This document shows, in pieces, positions 1 through 8,168 of a stretch of 14,149 nucleotides of DNA. The notes beneath the pieces were generated by a model, which was not told the DNA's origin, made no database searches, and saw only the letters and a list, made by a program, of their open reading frames with translations. Source of the stretch: a bacterium UBA3756. Lineage in GTDB: Bacteria; Bacteroidota; Bacteroidia; Bacteroidales; Bacteroidaceae. Every line of letters begins with the position of its first letter. Position 1 is the stretch's first letter. Location of the stretch: positions 1-14,149 of the forward strand of contig DFGG01000073.1 of assembly GCA_002371695.1 (NCBI GenBank), given 5' to 3'. The translations under genes and the position numbers were made by a program.

Positions 1-509
1 AGAAGGAAATGAAGGCCAAGCAGGTAAAGGTGGAGGTGAAGGAAATCCGCTTCGGACCTCAGACCGATGAGCACGACTATCAGTTCAAGCTGAAGCATGC
101 CAAGGAGTTCCTCACGGAGGGTAACAAGGTAAGGGCCTACGTGTTCTTCCGCGGACGCTCCATCCTGTTCAAGGAGCAGGGCGAGGTACTTCTCCTGCGT
201 TTTGCCAACGATCTGGAGGAAGTGGGAAAAGTGGAGGGCATGCCTTCGCTCGAAGGTAAGAAGATGTTCCTCTATCTGGCTCCCAAGAAGGCTGGCGAGA
301 AGAAGAAGAGCCAGCAGGCCCGCGACCGTGAAAAGCTGCGGGTGGGCGAGCAGGGCTCCGGAATGGCTTCAGAAGCCAGTGTAAAGGATGCCAAGAAGGC
401 CCAGGCAGAGTCGGAGGTAGATGTTGAGACACCCGCCAACGGCGGTCTGTTTGCCAATGCCAAGATTTCGGCTGATGCCCTGAAGAAGTTGACAGAGACT
501 GAGGATTAA
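1..509 (+). CDS. infC: Translation initiation factor IF-3, C-terminal part (5' end cut by window)
   Basis: IF-3 binds the 30S subunit, keeps it apart from 50S and checks start-codon/initiator-tRNA pairing. The reading frame is open from base 3, and the Met at base 9 is internal: it lies in the linker that precedes the IF3-C domain, so the N-terminal domain is outside the window. Counting from that Met, the IF3-C domain covers about residues 5-94, with the recognisable stretch [20 protein letters not shown] and the closing APKK. After it comes a charged, Lys/Glu/Ala-rich tail of about 72 residues that E. coli IF-3, which ends near the equivalent of APKK, does not have. The genes for L35 and L20 follow, the classical infC-rpmI-rplT order, which makes the identification secure. 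The function of the tail is unknown. Confidence 0.95.
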   Translation, partial: KEMKAKQVKVEVKEIRFGPQTDEHDYQFKLKHAKEFLTEGNKVRAYVFFRGRSILFKEQGEVLLLRFANDLEEVGKVEGMPSLEGKKMFLYLAPKKAGEKKKSQQARDREKLRVGEQGSGMASEASVKDAKKAQAESEVDVETPANGGLFANAKISADALKKLTETED

Positions 510-615
510 TCTTCACAGGTCAATGTCGCAATGTTCGATGAAACAAAAGGTGCGCTGCGCCCGGTATATGCGTTGCCACCGCTTTAATTAATAACAATTA
601 AATTTTAAGAAAACA

Positions 616-813
616 ATGCCAAAAGTAAAGACAAACTCCGGTGCCAAGAAGAGATTCTCATTCACCGGTACAGGTAAGGTTAAGAGAAATCACGCTTACC
701 ACAGCCACATTCTGACCAAGAAGACCAAGAAGCAGAAGCGCAATCTGGTGCACTCTGCCATCGTTGATCCTTCAAACATGAAGCAGGTTCGTGATCTGCT
801 GTGTCTCCGCTAA
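616..813 (+). CDS. rpmI: 50S ribosomal protein L35
   Basis: L35 is a small basic protein of the large ribosomal subunit. The product is 65 residues, the usual length, starts [14 protein letters not shown] and is rich in Lys/Arg, as expected of L35 (the [14 protein letters not shown] segment is typical). It lies 106 bases after infC and 34 bases before rplT. The ATG is preceded by an A/T-rich stretch without a Shine-Dalgarno site, which is common in Bacteroidota. In E. coli the homologous gene is controlled translationally by L20 binding to its leader; whether the spacer here has such a role is not known. Confidence 0.97.
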   Translation: MPKVKTNSGAKKRFSFTGTGKVKRNHAYHSHILTKKTKKQKRNLVHSAIVDPSNMKQVRDLLCLR

Positions 814-847
814 CCCTATTGTCTAACATTTAAAGAAGAAAGAAACT

Positions 848-1192
848 ATGCCAAGAAGTGTAAATCACGTTGCATCAAGAGCAAAGCGTAAGAGAATTTT
901 GAAACTTACCCGTGGCTATTTCGGAGCCCGTAAGAATGTTTGGACAGTAGCAAAGAATACCTGGGAGAAAGGTCTGACCTATGCCTATCGTGATCGTCGT
1001 AACAAGAAGCGTGCTTTCCGTAGCCTGTGGATCCAGCGTATCAACGCTGCCGCTCGCCTGGAGGGTATGAGCTACTCTGTGCTGATGGGCAAGCTCGCCA
1101 AGGCGGGTATCGAGATCAACCGTAAGGTGCTTGCCGACCTGGCCATGAACAATCCCGAGGCCTTCAAGGCTATCGTGGAGAAGGTGAAGTAA
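848..1192 (+). CDS. rplT: 50S ribosomal protein L20
   Basis: L20 binds 23S rRNA early in assembly of the large subunit; in E. coli and Bacillus it also represses its own operon. The product is 114 residues, close to the usual 115-120, and shows the family core: [19 protein letters not shown] at the N-terminus, then GYFGARKN and [20 protein letters not shown], ending with the globular domain [14 protein letters not shown]. The start is preceded by a purine-rich run (AAAGAAGAAAGAAA) that may serve as a ribosome site. It is the last gene of the infC operon; a strong terminator follows 21 bases after the stop. Confidence 0.98.
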   Translation: MPRSVNHVASRAKRKRILKLTRGYFGARKNVWTVAKNTWEKGLTYAYRDRRNKKRAFRSLWIQRINAAARLEGMSYSVLMGKLAKAGIEINRKVLADLAMNNPEAFKAIVEKVK

Positions 1193-1213
1193 TTTCTCCA
1201 TCACTGCAAATAG

Positions 1214-1248
1214 AATAGGTGCCACAAGCTTGTGGCACCTATTTTTTT
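1214..1248 (+). terminator. Terminator of the infC-rpmI-rplT operon
   Basis: A perfect inverted repeat (1214-1228 against 1229-1243, 15 bases per arm, AAGCTT at the centre) is followed by T-rich sequence to 1248, the form of an intrinsic terminator on the + strand. The convergent gene's TAG stop (1239-1241) lies inside the 3' arm, and the T-run encodes that protein's last lysines on the other strand. On the minus strand the stem is followed by only a weak T-rich stretch, so termination there is less certain. Confidence 0.9.
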
Positions 1249-1661
1249 CGTTTGAACTCCAGCGTCTTGGGCAGTTTCTGCCACTTGCCGTTCTTGGGAA
1301 CCTTCAGCGTGGACCCTCGCTCCTGTTTGAGGGTGAAGACTGAGTCGTTCTTCTGGGTGAGGGTGGCTGTCAGGTCTTCGGAGCCATAGTCGTTGATCAA
1401 CTGCAGGCTGGCCCGCTTGCCGCTGACTTCTGCCGAGGTGATGACCCAGCAGAAGCTGTTGTGCTTCTTGCCCAGATAGCCAGGGAGCTCACCGTAAAGC
1501 TCCTGTCCGGGCACTTGGATATTCTGCTCGTAGAGATTGATGCGCAGATACACTTCATACTCCTCATTGGTGAGGTAGGCTTTGAAGGGACGCTCAGTCT
1601 GGGCACTCGTGGCAACGGGCAACAAGTGGCAAATGAGGAGTGAAATCAGCAACTTCTTCAT
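1239..1661 (-). CDS. Small secreted protein of unknown function
   Basis: The product is 140 residues. It begins with an N-terminal signal peptide: MKK, a hydrophobic stretch LLISLLICHLLPVA, then a likely signal peptidase I site after TSA (about residue 20). There is no lipobox at a suitable position (the only nearby Cys, residue 11, is inside the hydrophobic core), so a soluble periplasmic or secreted protein is inferred. The mature part is polar and beta-prone, contains motifs such as PGQELYGELPGYLG and INDYGSEDLTATL, and ends in a Lys-rich tail. I do not recognise a characterised family. I chose the ATG at 1661 rather than an in-frame TTG two codons upstream. The gene converges on rplT and is divergent from glycogen synthase across 132 bases. 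Confidence 0.75.
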   Translation of the reverse strand: MKKLLISLLICHLLPVATSAQTERPFKAYLTNEEYEVYLRINLYEQNIQVPGQELYGELPGYLGKKHNSFCWVITSAEVSGKRASLQLINDYGSEDLTATLTQKNDSVFTLKQERGSTLKVPKNGKWQKLPKTLEFKRKK

Positions 1662-1681
1662 ACTCAATTCTTTTTTGCTGA

Positions 1682-1689
1682 CAAAGTTA
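1682..1689 (-). promoter_or_regulatory. Possible -7 element for the small secreted protein
   Basis: Read on the minus strand this is TAACTTTG, matching the Bacteroidota -7 consensus TAnnTTTG, 20 bases upstream of the ATG at 1661. A second match, TATATTTG, overlaps the same region at 1691-1698. Neither has a clear TTTG-type -33 element at the expected distance, so which is used, if either, is uncertain. Confidence 0.35.
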
Positions 1690-1765
1690 CCAAATATAAA
1701 TCAATAAAATCGTAAATCGACCTAAAATAATAGGTAAAACATGCAAGATTTAGTTTTTTTTTAAG

Positions 1766-1773
1766 TAACTTTG
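1766..1773 (+). promoter_or_regulatory. Probable -7 element for the glycogen operon
   Basis: TAACTTTG followed by C is an exact match to the Bacteroidota -7 consensus TAnnTTTG and ends 20 bases before the ATG at 1794. This would give a short A/T-rich 5' leader. The expected upstream TTTG is not evident; a T-run at 1754-1762 lies between. The match and its position directly before an operon start support the call. Confidence 0.55.
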
Positions 1774-1793
1774 CACCCATTATAATTACAACG

Positions 1794-3503
1794 ATGGTTA
1801 AAAGACTAATAAAGCCCGACTATATATTCGAATCGAGTTGGGAAGTATGTAACAAAGTAGGTGGAATCTATACAGTCCTTTCGACACGTGCCAAGACCCT
1901 GCAAGAGGCATATCAGGATAAGGTGATTTTTATCGGTCCGGGCTTGTGGAAGCGTGAGGACGGTAATTACACCAAGGAAGAAAGCCCCTATTTTAGGGAA
2001 GAGAAAACTCTCTTTGCCGATTGGCAAAGCGAGGCAAAGGCAAACGGACTTAATGTCAGAATCGGACGCTGGACAGTCCCCGGAGAACCAATCGCTATTC
2101 TTGTTGACTTCATACCGTACTTTGAGAAGAAGAACGAGATTTATGGATGGCTGTGGGAAAACTACAGTGTCGACTCACTGCATGCCTACGGCGATTATGA
2201 CGAGGCCTCTATGTTCTCGTATGCCGCTGCCCTGGTGGTGGAGAGCCTTTATGGCTGGCTCCAGAAGAGTGGTGAGTGTAAAGCTGATACCAAGGTCATC
2301 TACCACGCCAACGAGTGGATGTGTGGTCTGGGTGCCCTCTACATCAACAAGAACGTGCCTCAGATAGGTACTGTCTTCACGACCCACGCTACGAGCATCG
2401 GCCGCAGCATCGCCGGAAACATGAAACCCCTCTATGACTATCTCTTCGCCTACAATGGCGACCAGATGGCTGAAGAGCTGAACATGCAGTCGAAGCACTC
2501 TATCGAGAAGCAGACGGCTCACCATGTGGACTGTTTTACGACGGTGAGCGACATCACTGCCAAGGAGTGTGTGGAACTGCTCGACAAGCCTGTCGACGTG
2601 GTGCTGCCCAATGGATTTGACAATAGTTTCGTGCCCAAGGGCGCGCAGTTTACCCGTAAGCGCAACGCTGCCCGGCACCGTCTGCTGTCGGTTGCCAGTG
2701 CCCTGCTCGGTGAGCCGTTTGACGATGATACGCTGATCATCTCTACCTCCGGTCGCTACGAGTTCCGCAACAAGGGTATCGATGTGTTTGTGGAAGCCAT
2801 GAACCGACTGTTGCGCGACAAGGAGCTGAAGAAGCAGGTGGTGGCCTTCATCGAGGTGCCCGGATGGGTAGGGGAGCCCCGCAAGGATTTGCAGGAGAGA
2901 CTGCGGGCAGTAGAGAACGGTGAGCAGTATGACACACCGCTGGAAGTGCCCCAGGTGACCCACTGGCTCCACAATATGAGTCACGACAATGTGCTGGGCA
3001 TGATGAAATATTACGATATGCACAATCGGAAGAATGAGAAGGTGAAGGTGATCTTCCTGCCCTGCTATCTCAACGGTAGCGACGGGATCGTGAATATGAC
3101 CTACTATGACCTGGTGCTGGGTAATGACCTTTGCATCTATCCTTCATATTATGAGCCGTGGGGCTATACCCCGTTGGAGGCTGTGGCCTTCAAAGTGCCC
3201 TGTATCACTACCGATCTTGCGGGCTTCGGACTCTGGGCTAACAGTGTCTTTGGCAAGTATGGTGAGATAACCGATGGTGTAAAAGTGATTCACCGCACAG
3301 ACTACAACTACTCTGAGGTGGCCGATAATATCAAGGACACCGTGGCATTGTATTCCGGTCTTACCAAGAAGCAGGTGGACGAATGCCGTAAGAATGCAGA
3401 GGAATTGTCGAAGAAAGCCCTTTGGAGTGAGTTCATCAAGTTCTATTATGAGGCTTATGACATTGCCCTCCGTAAGGTAGAAGATAGACTTAAGAAACTG
3501 TAA
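1794..3503 (+). CDS. Glycogen synthase, GT3 family (eukaryote-type)
   Basis: The enzyme transfers glucose from a nucleotide sugar to the non-reducing ends of glycogen in the cytoplasm. The 569-residue product is a GT3 enzyme (fungal/animal type), not the GT5 GlgA of E. coli. The N-terminal donor loop reads [15 protein letters not shown] (residues 16-30); HANEW is at 171-175 and TTHATSIGR at 196-204. The C-terminal Rossmann domain has [13 protein letters not shown] (318-330) and [12 protein letters not shown] (452-463), with Glu454 and Glu462 at the positions of the catalytic Glu pair of yeast glycogen synthase. It is shorter than the roughly 700-residue eukaryotic enzymes and ends without the Arg-rich helix that binds glucose-6-phosphate, so that activation is probably absent. 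Phosphorylase follows 17 bases downstream. UDP- or ADP-glucose preference cannot be read from the sequence. Confidence 0.93.
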   Translation: MVKRLIKPDYIFESSWEVCNKVGGIYTVLSTRAKTLQEAYQDKVIFIGPGLWKREDGNYTKEESPYFREEKTLFADWQSEAKANGLNVRIGRWTVPGEPIAILVDFIPYFEKKNEIYGWLWENYSVDSLHAYGDYDEASMFSYAAALVVESLYGWLQKSGECKADTKVIYHANEWMCGLGALYINKNVPQIGTVFTTHATSIGRSIAGNMKPLYDYLFAYNGDQMAEELNMQSKHSIEKQTAHHVDCFTTVSDITAKECVELLDKPVDVVLPNGFDNSFVPKGAQFTRKRNAARHRLLSVASALLGEPFDDDTLIISTSGRYEFRNKGIDVFVEAMNRLLRDKELKKQVVAFIEVPGWVGEPRKDLQERLRAVENGEQYDTPLEVPQVTHWLHNMSHDNVLGMMKYYDMHNRKNEKVKVIFLPCYLNGSDGIVNMTYYDLVLGNDLCIYPSYYEPWGYTPLEAVAFKVPCITTDLAGFGLWANSVFGKYGEITDGVKVIHRTDYNYSEVADNIKDTVALYSGLTKKQVDECRKNAEELSKKALWSEFIKFYYEAYDIALRKVEDRLKKL

Positions 3504-3520
3504 TAATAATATTCAAGATT

Positions 3521-6094
3521 ATGAAGATCAAAGCAGATTATGCAAATGCTCCTCAGTGGAAGATCCTGACCGTGAAGTCAAGCCTTCCCGAAGAGTTGAA
3601 ATGTTTGGATGAGATTGCCCACAACATGTGGTGGGTGTGGAATTTCGAGGCCCGTGACTTGTTCCGCGACCTTGACCCTGTGATTTATCACGAAGTGAAG
3701 CACAACCCTGTCATGCTGTTGGAGCGTCTGACTTTCAATCGCAAGACTGAAATTTTGAAGGACAAGGCGCTGATGAAGCGCATCAAGGATGTCTATGCAA
3801 AGTTCCGTAAGTATATGGACGTGAAGCCCGACAAGAAGCGTCCGTCAGTGGCCTACTTCTGCATGGAGTATGGTATCCACTCTGCCCTGAAGATTTATTC
3901 AGGTGGTCTGGGAATGCTGGCTGGTGACTATGTGAAGGAGGCTTCCGACTCTAATGTCGACATGTGTGCCGTGGGTTTCCTCTATCGTTTCGGCTATTTC
4001 ACACAGAGTCTGTCGATGGACGGACAGCAGATTGCCAACTACGAGAGCCAGAACTTCGGTTCGCTTCCCGTTGAGCGTCAGCTCGATGAAAAGGGTAATC
4101 CCCTGGTAATCGACGTGCCTTATACCAACTATATGGTTCACGCTTATGTCTGGCGTGTCAACGTGGGTCGTGTCAGCCTCTATCTGCTCGACACCGACAA
4201 CGAGATGAACTCCGATTTCGACAAGCCCATCACTCACAGCCTCTATGGTGGTGACTGGGAGAACCGTCTGAAGCAGGAGATCCTGCTTGGTATCGGTGGT
4301 ATGCTGCTGCTGAAGAAGCTGGGCATCAAGAAGGATGTCTACCATTGCAACGAGGGGCATGCCGCACTCTGCAACCTGCAGCGGCTGGTTGACTATATCG
4401 ATGAAGACGGATTGTCATTCAATCAGGCTCTCGAGTTGGTACGTGCCTCTGGTCTGTATACCGTCCATACTCCGGTTCCCGCAGGTCACGACTATTTCGA
4501 CGAGGGTCTCTTCGGAAAGTACATGGGTGGCTATCCCCAGAAGTTGGGTATCACCTGGGATGAGTTCATCGGCATGGGCCGCATCAATCCTGACGATCAT
4601 GGTGAGAAGTTCTGTATGTCGACCTTCGCCTGCAACACCTGTCAGGAGGTCAATGGCGTGTCCAAGCTTCATGGTTGGGTCAGCCAGAAGATGTTCGCTC
4701 CAATCTGGAACGGCTACTTCCCCGAGGAGAACCACGTGGGCTATGTGACCAATGGTGTCCACTTCCCCACATGGGCTGCTGCCGAGTGGCGCAGGGTCTA
4801 CAATAAGTACTTCGATGAGAAGTTCATGGGCGACCAGTCTAACGAGGACATCTGGCATGGCATCTATAATGTTCCCGACGAGGAGGTCTGGGAGACCCGT
4901 ATGGTTCTGAAACAGAAGCTCTTCGATTATATCAAGGAGCAGTTCCGTGAGACATGGTTGAAGAATCAGGGTGATCCCTCACGTGTGGTTTCACTGCTGG
5001 AGAAGATGAACCCCAATGCACTGGTCATCGGCTTCTGCCGTCGTTTCGCTACCTATAAGCGTGCCCACTTGCTCTTCACCGATGAGGCTCGTCTGGCCAA
5101 GATTGTCAACGATCCCGAGCATCCCGTGATCTTCCTCTTCGCCGGTAAGGCTCACCCCGCCGACGGTGCAGGCCAGGGACTCATCAAGCGCATCTTCGAG
5201 ATTTCGCAGCGTCCGGAGTTCCTGGGTAAGATCATCTTCCTCGAGGACTACGACTTCCTGCTGGCACGTCGTCTCGTCAGTGGTGTTGACATCTGGATGA
5301 ACACGCCGACACGTCCTCTCGAGGCTTCTGGTACCTCTGGTGAGAAGGCAGAGATGAATGGTGTGGTGAATCTCTCCGTGAAGGATGGCTGGTGGCTTGA
5401 GGGCTATCGCGAGGGTGCCGGATGGGCACTCACTGAGAAGCGTACCTATCAGAACCAGGGCTATCAGGACCAGCTCGATGCTGCTACCATCTATAGTCTG
5501 CTCGAGAACGAGATTATACCTCTTTATTATAATAAGGATAAGAAGGGTATCTCTAAGGGCTGGATCAAGGTCATCAAGAACTCTATCGCCCAGATTGCTC
5601 CTCACTACACGATGAAGCGTCAGCTCGACGATTACTATTCGAAGTTCTATGAGAAGCTGGCAAAGCGCTTCAAGGAGCTCTCCAAGGACAACTACCGTCT
5701 GGCTAAGGATATTGCTCAGTGGAAGGAGACCGTTGCCGAGCGCTGGGATGCTATCAGTGTGGTTTCTGCTGAGTCGACAGCTCCGGCTTCCGGTCAGCAT
5801 CTGACTGACGAGGAGTACATGCTTCGCTATGTCATCAATGAGCAGGGCCTCGATGATGCCGTTGCCCTGGAGAAGGTTAACGTTTGCGTCGACAAGAATG
5901 GCGAGGAGCACGTGTACTCTATCGAGCCGCTTAAGATGGTTGGTCATGAGGGTAACAACTATACCTTCGAGGTGAAGCACTCTCCCAAGCAGTTCGGTCA
6001 GTACAAGAGTGCCGTGCGTATGTATCCGAAGAACAAGAACCTGCCTCACCGTCAGGACTTCTGCTATGTGAAGTGGCTGGAGTATCCGATTTGA
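3521..6094 (+). CDS. Alpha-glucan (glycogen/maltodextrin) phosphorylase, GT35, DUF3417 type
   Basis: This PLP enzyme releases glucose-1-phosphate from the ends of alpha-1,4-glucans in the cytoplasm. The 857-residue product belongs to the alpha-glucan phosphorylase group with an N-terminal DUF3417 domain (about residues 15-100: [19 protein letters not shown]). The catalytic region shows [10 protein letters not shown] (127-136), NEGHAAL (277-283), [10 protein letters not shown] (317-326), [10 protein letters not shown] (409-418), [11 protein letters not shown] (504-514) and AGKAHPADG (541-549). [14 protein letters not shown] (601-614) holds the PLP lysine, Lys609. The C-terminal 80 or so residues form a beta-rich domain ([19 protein letters not shown] to the end) usual in this subgroup. 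It is the second gene of the glycogen operon, so synthesis and breakdown enzymes are made together; control must act on the enzymes or metabolites. The symbol glgP is often used, but the DUF3417 group is distinct from E. coli GlgP. Confidence 0.93.
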   Translation: MKIKADYANAPQWKILTVKSSLPEELKCLDEIAHNMWWVWNFEARDLFRDLDPVIYHEVKHNPVMLLERLTFNRKTEILKDKALMKRIKDVYAKFRKYMDVKPDKKRPSVAYFCMEYGIHSALKIYSGGLGMLAGDYVKEASDSNVDMCAVGFLYRFGYFTQSLSMDGQQIANYESQNFGSLPVERQLDEKGNPLVIDVPYTNYMVHAYVWRVNVGRVSLYLLDTDNEMNSDFDKPITHSLYGGDWENRLKQEILLGIGGMLLLKKLGIKKDVYHCNEGHAALCNLQRLVDYIDEDGLSFNQALELVRASGLYTVHTPVPAGHDYFDEGLFGKYMGGYPQKLGITWDEFIGMGRINPDDHGEKFCMSTFACNTCQEVNGVSKLHGWVSQKMFAPIWNGYFPEENHVGYVTNGVHFPTWAAAEWRRVYNKYFDEKFMGDQSNEDIWHGIYNVPDEEVWETRMVLKQKLFDYIKEQFRETWLKNQGDPSRVVSLLEKMNPNALVIGFCRRFATYKRAHLLFTDEARLAKIVNDPEHPVIFLFAGKAHPADGAGQGLIKRIFEISQRPEFLGKIIFLEDYDFLLARRLVSGVDIWMNTPTRPLEASGTSGEKAEMNGVVNLSVKDGWWLEGYREGAGWALTEKRTYQNQGYQDQLDAATIYSLLENEIIPLYYNKDKKGISKGWIKVIKNSIAQIAPHYTMKRQLDDYYSKFYEKLAKRFKELSKDNYRLAKDIAQWKETVAERWDAISVVSAESTAPASGQHLTDEEYMLRYVINEQGLDDAVALEKVNVCVDKNGEEHVYSIEPLKMVGHEGNNYTFEVKHSPKQFGQYKSAVRMYPKNKNLPHRQDFCYVKWLEYPI

Positions 6095-6113
6095 GCGGTT
6101 ACTGAATAAAATC

Positions 6114-6156
6114 AAAGAATCCCGAATCAGCCTTGGCTTGATTCGGGATTCTTTTT
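6114..6156. terminator. Bidirectional terminator between phosphorylase and lipoprotein genes
   Basis: A perfect 16-base-pair stem (6114-6129 with 6139-6154) with a 9-base loop is followed by T5 (6152-6156) on the + strand. On the minus strand it is followed by a T-rich stretch, so it can serve both converging operons. It begins 19 bases after the phosphorylase stop and ends 5 bases before the lipoprotein stop. Confidence 0.9.
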
Positions 6157-6160
6157 GTTT

Positions 6161-6478
6161 TTACTCCTCCTGGTAGTTCTCGCGGATGTAGCGTCCCAGT
6201 TCGTTGTCTTTGTTGCGCTCCGCACAGCGGAGGATGGCATCCTTCATCACCCGGTCGATGCTGTCGATATCGTGCATCATCGATTTCTGGGTTGCCTCTG
6301 TGGTGGAGCCACTCATCTGAAGGGTGTTGACGATGTTCTGTATCTTCTGGCTGCAGTCGCTGATGGTATCGTTGAGGGCCTCCCATTCACGAGCCATCTG
6401 CCGATTATAGAAAGACTGGCAGCCAGTAGCTATGAGGCATACTGCTGCCAGTCCCGTTATCTGTCGTTTGTTCATCAT
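6161..6478 (-). CDS. Small putative lipoprotein of unknown function
   Basis: The product is 105 residues. The N-terminus MMNKRQITGLAAVCLIATGC looks like a lipoprotein signal, with Lys4/Arg5, a hydrophobic core and a lipobox-like ATG-Cys20. The next residues (QSFYN) lack the acidic surface-export signal known from Bacteroidota, so a periplasm-facing lipid anchor is inferred. The rest (about 40-105) is hydrophilic and probably helical. I do not recognise a family. The reading frame extends upstream inside prs, but Met at 6478 or 6475 is the likely start because the signal peptide begins there. This start is only 4 bases after the prs stop, so the two are probably translationally coupled. Confidence 0.7.
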   Translation of the reverse strand: MMNKRQITGLAAVCLIATGCQSFYNRQMAREWEALNDTISDCSQKIQNIVNTLQMSGSTTEATQKSMMHDIDSIDRVMKDAILRCAERNKDNELGRYIRENYQEE

Positions 6479-6482
6479 CAGC

Positions 6483-7418
6483 CTAAATGAGGTAGAGGTC
6501 GCTGATACTCTCGTTGCGAATGACGCGCCGGATGGCCTCTGCAAAGGTTTCTGCCACAGAGAGCTGCTTCACCTTGGCACAGCGCTGGGTGTAGGGGATG
6601 GAGTCGGTGAAGACAATCTCCTCGAGGGCCGATGCCTGCACACGGTCGCTGGCAGGACCGCTCATCACGCAGTGGGAGGCACAGGCTCTGACGGTCTTTG
6701 CTCCGTGCTCCTTCATCAGGTCGGCTGCCTTGGTGATGGTACCGGCCGTGTCTACCATATCATCGATGATGACCACGTTCTTGCCTTCCACCTCGCCGAT
6801 AATCTGCATCGAAGCCACTACATTGGCACGGGCACGGGTCTTGTTACAAAGTACCAGTGGACAACCGAGGTACTTGGCGTAGGTATTGGCTCGCTTTGAT
6901 CCGCCTACATCCGGTGAAGCGATGACCAGGTCGTCGAGTTGCAGACTCTGCAGGTAGGGTAGGATGACACCCGATGCATAGAGATGGTCTACGGGTACAT
7001 CGAAGAAGCCCTGTATCTGGTCGGCGTGCAGGTCCATCGTAATCACACGGTTCACGCCTGCCACACTCAGCAGGTCGGCCACCAGTTTGGCACCGATGCT
7101 CACACGGGGCTTGTCCTTACGGTCCTGGCGAGCCCAGCCGAAGTAGGGGATGACGGCATTGATGGTGCGGGCAGAGGCACGCTTGGCAGCATCAATCATC
7201 AGGAGCAGTTCCATCAGATTGTCACTGTTGGGGAAGGTGCTCTGCACAAGGAATACGTCGCGGCCACGGATGCTTTCCTCATAACTGACGGCAAATTCGC
7301 CGTCGGAGAATCTTGTGATAAGCAATTGCCCTAAGGGGCAGCCCAGACTTTGGCAGATTTTCTCTGCGAGGTACTTCGTTGCTGTTCCCGAGAATACCAT
7401 ATAAGAATCATTCATCAT
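6483..7418 (-). CDS. prs: Ribose-phosphate pyrophosphokinase (PRPP synthase)
   Basis: The enzyme makes 5-phosphoribosyl diphosphate from ribose-5-phosphate and ATP, the entry to purine, pyrimidine, NAD, histidine and tryptophan synthesis. The product is 311 residues, the usual length for class I enzymes. Family motifs are RFSDGE (36-41), the ATP-binding YFGWARQDRKDKPR (92-105), the signature DLHADQIQGFFD (129-140), the catalytic-loop lysine at about Lys193 (NKTRARANV), and the ribose-phosphate loop VVIIDDMVDTAGT (215-227). The start is Met at 7418 or 7415 (double ATG). It lies 30 bases after the ThiE-like gene and 4 bases before the lipoprotein gene on the same strand. I see no TAnnTTTG promoter in the 30-base gap, so it is probably transcribed from upstream. 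Confidence 0.97.
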   Translation of the reverse strand: MMNDSYMVFSGTATKYLAEKICQSLGCPLGQLLITRFSDGEFAVSYEESIRGRDVFLVQSTFPNSDNLMELLLMIDAAKRASARTINAVIPYFGWARQDRKDKPRVSIGAKLVADLLSVAGVNRVITMDLHADQIQGFFDVPVDHLYASGVILPYLQSLQLDDLVIASPDVGGSKRANTYAKYLGCPLVLCNKTRARANVVASMQIIGEVEGKNVVIIDDMVDTAGTITKAADLMKEHGAKTVRACASHCVMSGPASDRVQASALEEIVFTDSIPYTQRCAKVKQLSVAETFAEAIRRVIRNESISDLYLI

Positions 7419-7448
7419 AGCGATATATTAACTTTTTTATTCTTCTTT

Positions 7449-8057
7449 TTAGTCTACTGCTTTTTTCAGTCGCTCAAAGTGAAGGAGCAGCTCCTTGTAG
7501 TCAAGCTCGTTGTGGATGTCGAAGCGGTTCCACAGGTCGCCACAGATGACCACTCCTCCGAAACCGAGGTCACGTATCAGCTTAATATTGTCGATGTTGA
7601 TGCCTCCAAGGGCATACACCTTCTTGTCGATCAGTCCCTGGCGAGAGGCCTCCTTGAGTTCTTCCAGCGTGAAGTTGGACTTCTCTTCCTTGATGGTCTG
7701 GCTGTCGAACACCGGATGCAGGAATACGTAGTTGCTGTTGTGCTTGGCTTCCTTCAGTTCGCTGATGGCATGACACGTACGACTGATATTTCCCCGATAG
7801 CCCGAAGGGGGTTCGGTATAGGCATCGTCGATATGAATACCCTTCAGACGGTATTCCTCTTTCAGGTAGAAATGATTGTGCACCGTTGTCTTCGCACACC
7901 AATCCTCGCCCAACAGAGTCAGCAGCCGTTCGGAGTACATGGGTGATGAACCTGGCTTGTGCAGGTGCAGGCTCTCCAATCCTTCCTCGAAAAGATTCGC
8001 GAGTATCTTGTCTTCTTCCACGAAAAACGTGGGCCTTGTCATAACAATTAACTTCAT
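7449..8057 (-). CDS. ThiE/TenI-like TIM-barrel protein (thiamine phosphate synthase family, divergent)
   Basis: The product is 202 residues, the length of a ThiE/TenI single-domain barrel. Family signs are LHLHKPG (30-36, where ThiE has QLRxK), GIHIDD (73-78, for VHLGQxD), LHPVFDSQTIKE (113-124, for GPVFpTxTK) and ALGGI (149-153), followed by a phosphate-loop-like FGGVVICGDLW. Several substrate-binding residues of true thiamine phosphate synthase are not kept: the Gln and Arg of QLRxK and the GQ of GQxD. It could therefore be a TenI-like or non-thiamine enzyme rather than ThiE; no other thiamine gene is nearby. The reading frame runs 84 codons further upstream, but ATG 8057 fits the family N-terminus and sits just after a promoter element. 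Prs follows 30 bases downstream. Confidence 0.75.
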   Translation of the reverse strand: MKLIVMTRPTFFVEEDKILANLFEEGLESLHLHKPGSSPMYSERLLTLLGEDWCAKTTVHNHFYLKEEYRLKGIHIDDAYTEPPSGYRGNISRTCHAISELKEAKHNSNYVFLHPVFDSQTIKEEKSNFTLEELKEASRQGLIDKKVYALGGINIDNIKLIRDLGFGGVVICGDLWNRFDIHNELDYKELLLHFERLKKAVD

Positions 8058-8086
8058 TTTTTTGCTTAATGACTCTTTCTCACGTG

Positions 8087-8094
8087 CAAACTTA
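8087..8094 (-). promoter_or_regulatory. Probable -7 element for the ThiE-like/prs/lipoprotein operon
   Basis: Read on the minus strand this is TAAGTTTG followed by C, matching TAnnTTTG, 29 bases upstream of the ATG at 8057. No clear TTTG -33 element lies 19-21 bases further up. This site also argues against the longer reading-frame start at 8309, which would place the start upstream of the promoter and inside fabD. Confidence 0.5.
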
Positions 8095-8168
8095 CACAAA
8101 AATTCCGATATTACGCCTTGTTTGGTAAAAAAAATGGCTTTTGGGGGGCATCTTTCGGAAAAAATGAG

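Noticed and set aside
2175..3023. A 282-codon minus-strand frame inside the glycogen synthase gene
   Set aside because: It lies wholly within a convincing GT3 gene and its translation has no recognisable family features.
4991..6115. A 374-codon open frame on the minus strand opposite the phosphorylase gene
   Set aside because: The + strand phosphorylase is intact with its PLP lysine motif. The antisense frame has no domain signs and would overlap the terminator region.
8143..8148. G6 run in the fabD/ThiE-like divergent region as a phase-variation tract
   Set aside because: Six bases is short for slipped-strand switching and there is no invertible or repeated structure around it.
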